Positions 25,719-34,076 of a stretch of DNA of 34,359 nucleotides are shown one piece after another. Numbering within the stretch: position 1 is the stretch's first letter; every line of letters begins with the position of its first letter. The DNA lies in the NCBI RefSeq assembly GCF_012939955.1, contig NZ_SPMY01000056.1:1-34359 (forward strand), in the 5' to 3' direction. Both the position numbers and the translations under genes were made by a program. The notes under the pieces were generated by a model that searched no databases, was not told where the DNA came from, and worked only from the letters and a program-made list of their open reading frames with translations. The stretch is from Candidatus Accumulibacter phosphatis. Lineage in GTDB: Bacteria; Pseudomonadota; Gammaproteobacteria; Burkholderiales; Rhodocyclaceae.

Positions 25719-26048
25719 CTACACACCTTCTTCGGACACCAGAGCACCGCTCTTGATCTCATAGTGCAGCTCCCACTTCTTGCCGTCGGCACCCTTGACT
25801 TTCACCTCCCAGGTCTTCTTGCCTTTCTTGCTGTCCTGATAGGCCTTGGTCACTTCGCCCGGATGCGCCTTGAGCGCCATCTCGATCGCCTGCTCCTTGC
25901 TGATTTCAGTCGCTGGCGCGCTGGCGGCAGCACTCATCGGGGCGGCGGCTGGCGCTGGATTCGTGCTGTCGACGGCCAGGGCAGCGCCGGAGAAAGTGGT
26001 TAAAACTGCCACCAGGGCGGCGGCGGAAAATGCGCTAGGCTTTTTCAT
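25719..26048 (-). CDS. Secreted PepSY-domain protein
   Basis: A 109-residue protein with a signal peptide (MKKPSAFSAAALVAVLTTFS, cleavage near ALA-VD), an Ala/Pro-rich linker and a PepSY domain: ISKEQAIEMALKAHPGEVTKAY, then WEVKVKGADGKKWELHYEI. Start ATG 26046-26048. PepSY domains are small periplasmic modules often found with cytochromes b561 or metal-responsive systems. Together with the cytochrome gene downstream, it may form a periplasmic redox or metal-handling pair; this is inference. Confidence 0.88.
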   Translation of the reverse strand: MKKPSAFSAAALVAVLTTFSGAALAVDSTNPAPAAAPMSAAASAPATEISKEQAIEMALKAHPGEVTKAYQDSKKGKKTWEVKVKGADGKKWELHYEIKSGALVSEEGV

Positions 26049-26170
26049 ACGATCGGTCTCTCGATAGAAATTGAGGAAAGAAGAATGCCGCTTGTCGCTC
26101 GGAACGAACCGCAGGCCAAAGCAGCAAGGACGAACAGGCGCCACTTTGGGCGCGCATCCTTAATTCAGCC

Positions 26171-26731
26171 TTAGCAGCACCGAGTACAACTGCGCGCCCG
26201 CCACCAGGTCCGTGCCAGCGCGCAACAGACGACGAGCACGCCAGCCCAGCCGAGCAGGCTGACCAGGCCGGCAATACGCGTATCGAGATGAAGCAGCTGC
26301 CAGCGCGCGAAGATCTCGCTCCAGTCGTGATCACCACCCACCAGCGGCAGCATCTGCGCACGCGCATCAGCCATGTAACGAGCGATGTTGAAGAAGTTCT
26401 GGAACAGCCAAAGCATCACCAGGGAAGTGGCGAAGGGATCGCGACGGCGCCAGAAGCTCAACGCGACGATCAGCGGTAGCGCCAGCTGGCCGAGGGTGCC
26501 ACCGTACACACCCAGGCGACTGCCAAGCAGCCAGAAGAGCGGGTGCCCGGCCTCGTGGAAAGCGAGATTCGCCGAGTCGAGCAGCGGAAACCAGCGCTCG
26601 CCGGTATTGCCCAGGTAGAGAACCGTAATCGCGAAAACGACAACCACGATCAGCTGCCAGCCGGCGACCGGCTGCCAGCCGCCGCTGGCGCCGAGCTCGT
26701 GAGAAGATCGCAAAGGCTTTCTCCTGCTCAT
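26171..26731 (-). CDS. Membrane protein with an HExxH zinc-protease-like motif
   Basis: A 186-residue inner-membrane protein of about four helices. His59-Glu60-Ala-Gly-His63 (FHEAGHPLF) lies near the first helix, as in site-2-protease-like families, and GGDHDWSE (132-139) could provide a third metal ligand. No PDZ domain and no classic NxxPxxxLDG motif are present, so protease activity is unproven. Start ATG 26729-26731 follows AAGAGGAC. It lies 77 bp downstream of cbpM on the same strand, so a link with protein quality control is possible. The Cys-rich end (SCTRCC) is odd. Confidence 0.75.
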   Translation of the reverse strand: MSRRKPLRSSHELGASGGWQPVAGWQLIVVVVFAITVLYLGNTGERWFPLLDSANLAFHEAGHPLFWLLGSRLGVYGGTLGQLALPLIVALSFWRRRDPFATSLVMLWLFQNFFNIARYMADARAQMLPLVGGDHDWSEIFARWQLLHLDTRIAGLVSLLGWAGVLVVCCALARTWWRARSCTRCC

Positions 26732-26808
26732 GTCCTCTTGGCGTCGGTAGTCGCCAGAGTGGTGCTGCCGTCACCCACCCGGCGAGCAACATTTCACTAG
26801 CCGCCGGC

Positions 26809-27117
26809 TCACCCCGGATCGGCGCTGCCAACCCGCGCGCGCAGCTCGTCGAGTTCCTCGAGCAGGTCGGCGACCAGAGCGGCCAACTCGGGAACCGCAT
26901 CGAAGTCACGTTCCAGTTGGCTCATGCGCCGTGCACGCACAATGCTGATGCTGGAAAAACACCACACGCCGGCGACGCTCTCGGCCTGCGGTATCAGCCC
27001 GTCGTCGATATGACGCTGTAGCCACGCCGGTTCGACGCTACAGGCGGCGGCAAGCTGTTCGAGGGTTACCCAACTGTCTTCCATCGGGCTGCCGGTGAGA
27101 ATCTCATCGTCGCGCAT
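26809..27117 (-). CDS. cbpM: Chaperone modulator CbpM
   Basis: A 102-residue MerR-like small protein that in E. coli binds the J domain of CbpA and inhibits it. It shows VTLEQLAAACSVEPAWLQRHIDDGLI, a winged-helix opening as in CbpM, then VWCFSSISIVRARRMSQLERDF and an acidic helical tail. Start ATG 27115-27117, only three bases after the cbpA stop (27121), the standard cbpA-cbpM operon. A signal for its own promoter is not needed; it should be heat-induced with cbpA. Confidence 0.88.
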   Translation of the reverse strand: MRDDEILTGSPMEDSWVTLEQLAAACSVEPAWLQRHIDDGLIPQAESVAGVWCFSSISIVRARRMSQLERDFDAVPELAALVADLLEELDELRARVGSADPG

Positions 27118-27120
27118 CGC

Positions 27121-28074
27121 TTACGCCCTCCCCGGCGAACGCGGATCGAAAGCGAGCTCCCGCGCCATGGTTTCATACAGTTCCTTCGCCTTGGCCGTAT
27201 CGGCCGGCGGCAATACGATCTGGATATCGAGCAACAGGTCGCCCGGCGCAGCACCCGGAATTCCCTTGCCGCGGACCCGCATTTGCCGTCCGCTCTGCGT
27301 TCCTTCCGGGATACGTACGTTGACCCCGCCCTGCGGCAGATCGACCTGCACCACCGCACCGAGCGCTGCCTCCCAGGGGGCGATGGGCAAGGTCAGATGC
27401 AGGTCGCGCCCCTGTGCGCGAAAGCGCGGATGCGCTCTGAACTGAACCTCGAGCATCAGGTCTCCAGCTTGCGCGCCGCCGGACCCCGGCGCACCCTGCC
27501 CCGCCAGACGAATGATCTGGCCGGCGTACACTCCCTGCGGGACTCTGACGTTCAAGGTGCGCGTTTCGAGTGCCACGTGACCGCGTGCGTCGTTCTTCGG
27601 CGCACGCAGGGAAATCTGCCGGGTGGCGCCACTGAAAGCATCTTCAATGTCCAGCAGGACCTTGGCGTGATGGTCTTCGCCACGCGCCTGGAACGGTGTG
27701 CGCTGGCCGCCACTGAAGCCACGCGCGCCGCCCCTGCGACCAAACATTTCGGCGAAGAAATCGGAGAAGTCGGCCGTTTCGCCCGGCGCGCCGCCACGCC
27801 CGGAAAACTCGAAACCGGCATCCCAGTTTGGTGGCGGGCGAAAATCCTGACCGGGCCGGTAGCCACGCCCCAACTGATCGTAGGCGACGCGCTTCTCGGG
27901 GTCGGAGAGCACTTCATTGGCCTCGTTGACCTCCTTCATCTGCGCTTCGGCGTTCGCTTCCCTGGAAACGTCCGGGTGATATTTCCGCGCCAGTTTTCGG
28001 TAAGCCTTCTTGATCTCGTCGGCCGTCGCCTCGCGCGACACCCCCAGAGTCTGGTAGTAATCCTTGAATTCCAT
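27121..28074 (-). CDS. cbpA: DnaJ-type co-chaperone CbpA
   Basis: A 317-residue class II J-protein. The J domain (about 1-70) has YRKLARKYHPDVS with the HPD motif that stimulates DnaK. A Gly/Phe-rich linker (75-125) follows, including GFSGGQR, and two C-terminal substrate-binding beta domains from about 130 without the zinc-finger region of DnaJ. Start ATG 28072-28074 follows GGGGATAG. It diverges from hsp20 and has a good sigma-32 promoter (28116-28144). Acts with DnaK in protein folding; controlled by CbpM next door. Confidence 0.93.
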   Translation of the reverse strand: MEFKDYYQTLGVSREATADEIKKAYRKLARKYHPDVSREANAEAQMKEVNEANEVLSDPEKRVAYDQLGRGYRPGQDFRPPPNWDAGFEFSGRGGAPGETADFSDFFAEMFGRRGGARGFSGGQRTPFQARGEDHHAKVLLDIEDAFSGATRQISLRAPKNDARGHVALETRTLNVRVPQGVYAGQIIRLAGQGAPGSGGAQAGDLMLEVQFRAHPRFRAQGRDLHLTLPIAPWEAALGAVVQVDLPQGGVNVRIPEGTQSGRQMRVRGKGIPGAAPGDLLLDIQIVLPPADTAKAKELYETMARELAFDPRSPGRA

Positions 28075-28115
28075 TCGCTATCCCCGATCTTCAGCAGTCG
28101 TGCAACAAGGTTAGC

Positions 28116-28144
28116 AAATGGGGGCGAACAAGGCTCAAATCAAG
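28116..28144 (-). promoter_or_regulatory. Sigma-32 (RpoH) promoter for cbpA-cbpM
   Basis: On the minus strand a -35 box CTTGAT (28144-28139) and a -10 box CCCCATTT (28123-28116) are separated by 15 bases. The E. coli heat-shock consensus is CTTGAA, 13-17 bases, CCCCATNT. One mismatch only. The site is 42 bp upstream of the cbpA start. Confidence 0.85.
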
Positions 28145-28146
28145 AT

Positions 28147-28174
28147 CTTGAAGTCCTCGGAAAATGCCCCATTT
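28147..28174 (+). promoter_or_regulatory. Sigma-32 (RpoH) promoter for the hsp20 pair
   Basis: CTTGAA at 28147-28152 and CCCCATTT at 28167-28174, spaced 14 bases, a perfect match to the heat-shock consensus. The first hsp20 start is 55 bp further on. Its -35 box lies 2 bp from the divergent -35 box, the two forming the palindrome CAAGATCTTG (28141-28150). Confidence 0.92.
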
Positions 28175-28229
28175 CGGTAGGGAGGCGCCGAGTCCGGCGC
28201 CCCTGAGCCAAGCTTATGGAGGATTTGTG

Positions 28230-28667
28230 ATGATGATGTACCGCTCTCTGTTTCCCCGCGATGTGTTGTCGGAACTGGATCGGCTGCAGCGTGAAATGCA
28301 GCAGGGTCTGCACCTTTCCCCGAGCATTCGCGGCATAGCCCGTGGCGGCTTCCCGGCGATGAATGTCGGCGGCACCGCCAAGTCCGTTGAAATCTATGCT
28401 TTCGCACCGGGCATCGACCCGGCGACGCTGGACGTGCAAATCGAGAAAGGCGTACTCACCGTTGCCGGCGAGCGCCAGATCGAGCAGCCCGACGAGAAGG
28501 CAACCGTGCACATCGACGAGCGTTTTGCCGGCCGTTTCCGCCGCGTCGTCACCCTGCCCGACGACGTCGACGCGAATGCCGTCGAAGCCAAGTACCGCGA
28601 CGGCGTGCTGCACATCAGCATCGGTCGCAAGCAAGACGCCCAAGCACGCCGCATCACCATTCAGTAA
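28230..28667 (+). CDS. Small heat-shock protein, Hsp20 family (first copy)
   Basis: A 145-residue ATP-independent holdase. An N-terminal arm (SELDRLQREMQQ) precedes an alpha-crystallin domain: VEIYAFAPGIDPATLDVQIEKG, VLTVAGER, FRRVVTLPDDVD and the GVLHISI strand. The short C-terminal tail ITIQ lacks the full IxI/V motif (it reads ITI). Start ATG 28230 (the first of three ATG in a row) is 7 bp after GGAGG. Its stop lies inside the ribosome binding site of the next hsp20. Confidence 0.93.
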   Translation: MMMYRSLFPRDVLSELDRLQREMQQGLHLSPSIRGIARGGFPAMNVGGTAKSVEIYAFAPGIDPATLDVQIEKGVLTVAGERQIEQPDEKATVHIDERFAGRFRRVVTLPDDVDANAVEAKYRDGVLHISIGRKQDAQARRITIQ

Positions 28668-28679
28668 GGAGGATCGAAA

Positions 28680-29054
28680 ATGTCTGAAAACACTGCTGTC
28701 AGCAAAGCCGACGCCCGGGACGATGCGGCCCTGCAGCCACCGGTCGACGTCATCGAAGATGCCGCGGGAATTACCCTTTACGCAGATCTGGCCGGCGTTC
28801 CCAAGGACAAGCTGCATCTGCACGTCGAAGGCGACGCCCTGACCATCGAAGGCGAAATCGTTCTCGAAATGCCCGAGGGCATGGAGAACAGCCACGCCGA
28901 AGTCGGCCTGGCCCGCTACCGGCGGGTGTTCACCCTGTCCAAGGAACTCGACGCCAGCAAGGTCGGCGCCGAGTTCAAGAACGGCGTGCTCAAGCTCAGC
29001 ATCCCCAAGGCCGAGCACGCGCAACCGCGCAAGGTGCAGGTCACGGTCACGTAA
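28680..29054 (+). CDS. Small heat-shock protein, Hsp20 family (second copy)
   Basis: A 124-residue paralogue. The alpha-crystallin domain contains ITLYADLAGVPKDKLHLHVEGD, LTIEGE, RYRRVFTLSKELD and FKNGVLKLSIPKAE. A TAAGGAGG at 28665-28672 serves as both the stop of the first gene and the Shine-Dalgarno of this one, so the two are coupled. The copies share only modest identity and differ in their N-terminal arms, which suggests they form distinct or mixed oligomers. A GC-rich hairpin near 29061-29084 follows. Confidence 0.93.
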   Translation: MSENTAVSKADARDDAALQPPVDVIEDAAGITLYADLAGVPKDKLHLHVEGDALTIEGEIVLEMPEGMENSHAEVGLARYRRVFTLSKELDASKVGAEFKNGVLKLSIPKAEHAQPRKVQVTVT

Positions 29055-29392
29055 GCATCGCCGGCGGGGGTACGCCCCCCGCTTCGACGGGGTCGAAAAA
29101 ATGCCGTGCCTGCTTTAGCAGTTGAGTGAAGGTGGCTTCACGCATGACCATTCTTCGTTGGAGAGGTGTGCATTCCAATGTACATCAAGGGCCCCGCGGC
29201 GTACGCGAGGCCTCGCATCTCCAGGCGCAGAAACGCGGCATTTCGGCCCATCTGGCTGTCGACATTCTTTACATCGTTTCCTGAAGGTCGTCGCGAAACA
29301 TCAATAAGCAATTGTTTTTCATGCGCTTCATTCCTTCGGCTCGGATCTTGCTAACGATACCTACGTTCAGTTCTCGCAAAGGTAGCCACCAC
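29055..29392. other. Intergenic region after the hsp20 pair
   Basis: Holds two adjacent hairpins near the hsp20 end: GGCGGGGG/CCCCCCGC around 29063-29084, and TTCGAC/GTCGAA at about 29084-29098 followed by a short A run. They may form the transcript end. Short ORFs at 29122-29354 overlap and have no support. Confidence 0.45.
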
Positions 29393-29572
29393 ATGGAAGC
29401 CGAAGGCGCATTTTCCACCCGCATGGTGGAGCAGGTGCAGCACATCGAGCACTATCGCCAGGAAGTGCTGCGCGTCGAAGGACGACTACTGGACGACGAT
29501 AGCGCGGCGCTGGAGTGGATCACACGCTACGCCGCGACATTCCCGCCAATCGAGACCTACAGCAGCCACTGA
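29393..29572 (+). CDS. Small acidic hypothetical protein
   Basis: A 59-residue protein with ATG 29393 preceded by AAGGTAG. It is rich in His and acidic residues: MVEQVQHIEHYRQEVLRVEG, then LDDDSAALEWITRYAATFP. Probably helical and cytoplasmic, with no signal peptide or membrane segment. Family unknown. Composition is protein-like and the start is good. A longer upstream in-frame ORF from 29312 is not supported. Confidence 0.6.
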   Translation: MEAEGAFSTRMVEQVQHIEHYRQEVLRVEGRLLDDDSAALEWITRYAATFPPIETYSSH

Positions 29573-29732
29573 GCGTAAACTCTGGCCAGCGCTGCTTATC
29601 GGCTCACCACCACGGCGGAAGTCTGCCCGCCGAGATCAAGGCAGGTCCGCTGAACGCACTCGAAAATTTCGCCCCGTCGGACAGCCTCGAACGCTTCAGG
29701 GCGCTGGGCGGCCAGGCCTGAGGAGAGCCCAC

Positions 29733-30209
29733 ATGCACGACCACAAGACTGTCCACGCTGCGATCACCGAGTGGGGCGAAGCCTTCTGCAACAAGCAGCT
29801 CGACCGCCTGATGGCACTCTACGCGCCGGACGCGGTGGTGTTCGACGCCATACCGCCCTTCTCCAGCAGCGTCGAAGTCATGCGCGCCAAGGTCGCCGCC
29901 TGCTTCCCGCATTTCCCCGACGGCTGCGCGATCGAAACGCGCGATCTCACGGTCAACATCGGTGCTGAAATGGCGGTCGCCCATTTCCTCTGGCACTTCG
30001 TCGACCTGCCAGCAAACCACCCCGCCGGGCGGCACTGGCTGCGCAGTTCGATCGTCTGGCGAGCGCATGCGAACGGCGGCTGGCTGATCGTTCACGACCA
30101 TTGCTCGGCGCCCTTCGATCCCTACACTGAAAAAGTCGTTCTCCACCCGGAGACTGTCGACGTCGCGGCAGCAGCCAGCAATTGCGGCGGACATAACCCT
30201 GTAGGGTAG
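29733..30209 (+). CDS. SnoaL/NTF2-like protein (ketosteroid-isomerase-type fold)
   Basis: A 158-residue protein with the alpha+beta cone fold of this family: AITEWGEAFCNKQLDRLMALYAPDAVVFDAIPPF, then MAVAHFLWHF, HWLRSSIVWRAHANGGWLIVHDHCSAPFDP. The pattern W-R...GWLIVHDH is typical of SnoaL-like domains, which may be enzymes, ligand binders or assembly domains. Start ATG 29733 follows GAGGAG. No neighbour points to a substrate. Confidence 0.85.
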   Translation: MHDHKTVHAAITEWGEAFCNKQLDRLMALYAPDAVVFDAIPPFSSSVEVMRAKVAACFPHFPDGCAIETRDLTVNIGAEMAVAHFLWHFVDLPANHPAGRHWLRSSIVWRAHANGGWLIVHDHCSAPFDPYTEKVVLHPETVDVAAAASNCGGHNPVG

Positions 30210-30352
30210 TTTCGCGCAGCTCTACGCAGACGGATCGGCGCGGCGACGTCCGGGCACTCGCGCGCCATCAATCCCCCTCGCCTGGCTTGAGTATTTGCAG
30301 GTGTTCGCGCACTATTCGCATTTGCCAACCGAACCCTCCCTACCCTCGACTC

Positions 30353-31572
30353 ATGCCAACACGCGCCGTGCCTGAAAGATTCCTCGTTGCGTTCTCCCTC
30401 GCCGGCGAACAGCGCGAGCTCGTGCGAGCTATCGCCGAGGCGGTGGAGAATCGGCTGGGGCGCGGTAGCGTGTTCCTGGACGAGTGGTTCGAGCACTACA
30501 TCGCTGGCCACGATGCGGATCTGAAACTTCAGGAGATATACGGTAAACGATGCGAGCTGGCCGTCGTGTGCGTCTCGGAACGCTATGGGTCCAAGCCCTG
30601 GACGCAGGCCGAGCACCGGGCAATTCGCGCCCGCCACATGAAATGCAGCGCAGCCGCCCAGGAACGCGAGCGCGACGCTGTTCTGCCGATCCGCGTCGGC
30701 GATGGCGAGATCGAAGGCATCCTCTTCAACGCCATCGTGCCCGACGTGCGCGGGCGCAGTGCCGCCGCCAGCGCTGAATTGATCATCGCCCGCCTTCACC
30801 TCCTCAGGCCCGACTTGCAAGCCGTCTCAGCGGGCGCGCCGCTCGGACCGGCATGGCCGAAAACGCCCCCGCCACTCGCATGGCCCATGGCCAACCATAG
30901 CGGTGCTCGGGAAGCCTTTGCTCAGCTGCTGACCTCCGACGTGGATTGGCGCCTGCTGCGGATCCGCGGGCTGAGCGAGACCGGCAAGAGCCACATCACC
31001 CGGCAGATGCTCGCCAATGTTCTTCCCCTTGCGGGCATCGCCTGCGGACGCTTCGATTTCTAGGGAAGCACGGACATGGACCGCGAACTCCGTGCCTTCG
31101 TCCAGGAGCTGGGCGTGACCGTGCCGCCATCGACACCGCGGCTGCCGCACGCATCGAGTGGATTTGCCACCGCCTTTGCTGCGCGCCGGATGAAGCCGCC
31201 AGCGAGCTTGAGCAACTCGACCGTGATTGGTCTGGCACCGCACACCCCGAAGACCGCAATGCGCTAGCGGTGGCGTTGCGGGAGTTGGCTGGGACGGACC
31301 TGATCCACGCTCGCGCCCTCTTATGGGCATCGCTCTGTATCGCGTGGGTACGGCTTGGTCGGGGTGAAACGGCGCAACTCGGTGATGACGCGCTCGGCAT
31401 TCGCAAACTCGCGCGCGACGTGGGCGACGCGCAGGCAGAAGCGGATGCCGAATGTATCCTCGGCGACGTGCTGCAGGCGCAGGGCAAGCTGGGCGAGGCG
31501 CAGGCGGCCTTTGCGGAATGCCTCGCGATCAACCGCCGGCTCGCGGAGCAGGACCCGGGCAACGCTGGCTGA
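30353..31572 (+). pseudogene. TIR-NTPase-TPR protein, degraded
   Basis: ATG 30353 opens a TIR-like domain: RFLVAFSLAGEQRELVRAI, VFLDEWFEHY, LAVVCVSERYGSKPWTQAEHRAI, where Trp and Glu of W-x3-E resemble the TIR NADase site. A P-loop follows (RGLSETGKSHITRQML). The frame stops at TAG 31061-31063 just after CGRFDF, yet MDRELRAFVQELGV continues in the same frame beyond it, so the stop looks like a mutation. After about 31120 the frame shifts and most of the NTPase domain is missing. A TPR-type segment (GDVLQAQGKLGEAQAAFAECLAINRRLAEQDPGNAG) resumes and ends at TGA 31570-31572 where family members usually have Trp. Such proteins often act in anti-phage defence. Confidence 0.65.
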
Positions 31573-31688
31573 GAGCGTTGAGGCGCATGACCCGTGTGGC
31601 TAAAGCTGGCGAAAGCGAAGCGGGCGTAGACTTTTTCGAGCGCGCTTCGCATGGCTGCTGGCCGCGAATGCCGAGCCACTGTCCGTCG

Positions 31689-32887
31689 TCACCGAAAGGG
31701 CTTCATCCTCGGGAAGGTGCTCCATGGCACCGGCGAACAGGGGATCAAGAGCTTCGAAACGTTTGGCTGCGGGATTCGAGGGTTTGAGCGGCCGGCAACG
31801 AATTTCTGGAGGTTGGCAGGGCTCTCCGGGATGAGCGGCTTCAAGCGCCTCGTCATCGCAGCGGCGGCGAGCAGCCAACGACCGATCTGGCGCTTGATCT
31901 TGTCGATCGCCGAGCTGCACTTCACCGGCAGCTCCTCCTCGACCAGGGCCATCAACTTCTTATTGACGTCATCGAACACCAACGCACCAATCCTGAAGCG
32001 CGCCGTGCAGAACGCTTGAGCGCTGACCAGGCGGACCGAGTCCGCACGATTGCGGAGGTTGCTAAGGAACTGCTCCAGTTCAGAGTGGACCGCACTCTGC
32101 ACTCTGCACGCCGGACAGTAAAAGCTCAGGATTGTTGGAAAGCTGAGCGTACGCTCGACGTGCAAGGCTCCGAGCTTCGGGTGAAAGGCGCGGAGCTTCG
32201 GGCGCAAGGCTCTGAGCTTCACGGTGCAAGCAACAAAAGCTTCGCCGCAAGGCAAAAAGCCTTGCGCGCAAGGCTCCGCGCTTCGATCGAGCTGAAAAAC
32301 GGCAGCAAGGACAAGCTTCGCGAGCGTGCGCGCGAGGCTTTGCGCTTCGCCCGCAAGGATCAAAGCCTTGCGGTGCAAACCTCGATGCCTTGCACGCCGA
32401 GCAAAAAGGCTTGCGGGAACGGCTTTTTGCCTTGCCGGGGAAGCGCAGAGCCTTGCCCGCGCAAGCTCGGAGCCTTGCCAGCGAAGCTCCGAGCCTTGCC
32501 GGGACGCTTCGCCGCGGCGGCGATCGAGCAAAAAGCTTCGCTGCAGCACTCGGCGGGCTGACGAACGCGGAACAAAGGCTTGCCCGACGAGCACGGGAGC
32601 TGGCGCATCGAGCACGCGGGCTGGCGCATCGAGATAGTCGACCACCTCGCATTTGGCCTGCAGCAGTTCGGTGGGAGCGATCTCGCGCGGATCGCGCGCC
32701 AGCTGGCGCTGCTTGGCGTCGATCAGGCGCTGGCCGTGCTGGCGGAAATAGAGTTCGTGCAGCGGTGCGCGGGTCGCAATCGGCTCACCCGCCATCACCT
32801 TGGCGATGCACCGTACTGCGCCTCGATCACGCCCGCGAGCGCGCGGGTCAGATCACGATGTTGCGAAGAGTAGCTGATGAAAAGATC
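31689..32887 (-). pseudogene. Second TIR-domain gene, internally deleted
   Basis: Near 32887 on the minus strand a frame reads DLFISYSSQHRDLTRALAGVI, the N-terminus of a TIR domain, and stops at 32795. In a shifted frame the sequence resumes at once as VMAGEPIATRAPLHELYFR, QRQLARDPREIAPTELLQA, the segment that in my reading belongs after the TIR core, so the middle of the domain is lost. The open frame then continues to 31689 through a degenerate repeat array and a region with VFDDVNKKLMALVEEELPV of unknown family. Assignment of the first parts is moderately sure; the rest may be unrelated. Confidence 0.5.
32164..32560. repeat. Degenerate 21-bp repeat array
   Basis: Three clear 21-bp units start at 32164, 32185 and 32206 (AAGGCTCCGAGCTTCGGGTGA type). 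Diverged pieces of GCAAGGCT, GCCTTGC and CGAAGCTT recur to about 32560. Another pair of 21-bp units (GAGCACG...GGCGCATC) lies at 32589-32630. A 21-bp period equals seven codons, so the array could encode a heptad coiled coil on either strand; neither reading is free of breaks. Confidence 0.7.
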
Positions 32888-33071
32888 GGCTGCATGGCTA
32901 TCCCGGCTTTGCTTGCTTTTCTCTATTTTGAACCCTTGCTGGCGCTGCCGGGAAGGTCAAGGCACAATTGAAGGCCGCGGGGCGGGAACTTGAACCCGGT
33001 TTGCTGCGCACGATCGCGAAGCTGACACTGCCGCGGCTGGCCTCATCCAAGAAAGCAATCAGGACCTGAAG
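32888..33071. other. Short intergenic region with a possible gene tail
   Basis: A plus-strand frame after TGA near 32932 reads KVKAQLKAAGRELEPGLL and ends ASSKKAIRT at TGA 33067-33069, two bases before the permease start. It looks like the C-terminus of a lost upstream gene, perhaps of the permease operon, but no family is recognised. Confidence 0.35.
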
Positions 33072-34076
33072 ATGGAAGTTTTCAAGTGGTTGAACGATCA
33101 ACTGCTGCGTATGGACTGGCTGGCCTGGCTGGTCGGCCGGCTGGTCGAGGACGGGTTCGGCATGGACCTGGCCGGCCGCAGCGGGGCCAGCGTGCATTTC
33201 TTCATCTATGACGTCATCAAGATCTTCATTCTGCTCGCGGTGCTGATCTTCTCCATTTCCTGGGTGCAGAGCCATTTTCCGCCCGAGCGCACGCGGCGTA
33301 TCCTCGGCGGCATGCAGGGCTTCAGTGCCAAAGTTGTCGGCGCACTGCTGGGCACGATCACGCCGTTCTGTTCGTGCTCGTCGATTCCGATCTTTATCGG
33401 TTTCACCAGCTCGGGATTGCCACTGGGAGTGACTTTCGCGTTCCTGATCTCTTCGCCGCTGGTGGATCTGGCTTCGGTGATCCTGCTCGCCAGCATCTTC
33501 AACTGGACGATTGCCATCGCCTACGTGCTGCTTGGCCTGGTGCTGGCGGTGATCGGCGGCATGCTGATCGGCAGGGCGAAGATGGAAGCTTATGTGGAAT
33601 CCTTCGTCATGCACAACGCGGTGCTCGACACGCCTCAAGAGCAGCTGAGCAGCCGCGATCGCCTGCAATTTTCCTGCGCGCAAGTCAGCGACATCTTCGG
33701 CCGTGTCTGGGTCTACGTGCTGATCGGTGTGGGTATCGGCGCCGCCATCCACAACTGGATTCCGGCTGCATGGACCGAATCATTGCTCGGCCAGAACAAC
33801 TGGTGGTCGGTGCCCCTCGCCACCCTGATTGGTGTGCCGATGTACGCTGACATTTTTGGCACTTTGCCGATCGCCGAGGCCCTGGTCGGCAAAGGTGTTG
33901 GACTCGGTACGGCGCTGGCGTTCATGATGGCCGTCACGGCGCTGTCGCTACCTTCCCTGATCATGCTCAAGAAAGTCGTCAAGGCGCCGCTGCTGGCCCT
34001 GTTCTTCGGCATCGTCACGTTTGGTATCGTCCTCATCGGCTATCTGTTCAACGCCTATGCGTATCTCTTCATCTAA
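33072..34076 (+). CDS. Permease of the YraQ/ArsP-like family (COG0701)
   Basis: A 334-residue inner-membrane protein with about eight helices. The signature TPFCSCSSIPIFIGF (Cys100-Ser-Cys102) is the CxC-type motif of this group, followed by GVTFAFLISSPLVD. A second half-repeat carries GVPMYADIFGTLPIAEAL and MMAVTALSLPSLIMLKK. ArsP relatives export organoarsenicals; others are uncharacterised and often sit with thioredoxin-like or ArsR genes, none of which is seen here. The start at ATG 33072 has a weak AGGACC. The TAA stop (34074-34076) forms the first bases of a palindromic repeat. Confidence 0.88.
   Translation: MEVFKWLNDQLLRMDWLAWLVGRLVEDGFGMDLAGRSGASVHFFIYDVIKIFILLAVLIFSISWVQSHFPPERTRRILGGMQGFSAKVVGALLGTITPFCSCSSIPIFIGFTSSGLPLGVTFAFLISSPLVDLASVILLASIFNWTIAIAYVLLGLVLAVIGGMLIGRAKMEAYVESFVMHNAVLDTPQEQLSSRDRLQFSCAQVSDIFGRVWVYVLIGVGIGAAIHNWIPAAWTESLLGQNNWWSVPLATLIGVPMYADIFGTLPIAEALVGKGVGLGTALAFMMAVTALSLPSLIMLKKVVKAPLLALFFGIVTFGIVLIGYLFNAYAYLFI

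Noticed and set aside
32158-32630. CRISPR array
   Set aside because: The repeated units are contiguous, degenerate and lack unique spacers; no cas genes are present.
32898-33752. Minus-strand ORF of 284 codons, His/Asp/Gln-rich
   Set aside because: It is the antisense frame of the permease, which has clear membrane segments and the CxC motif.
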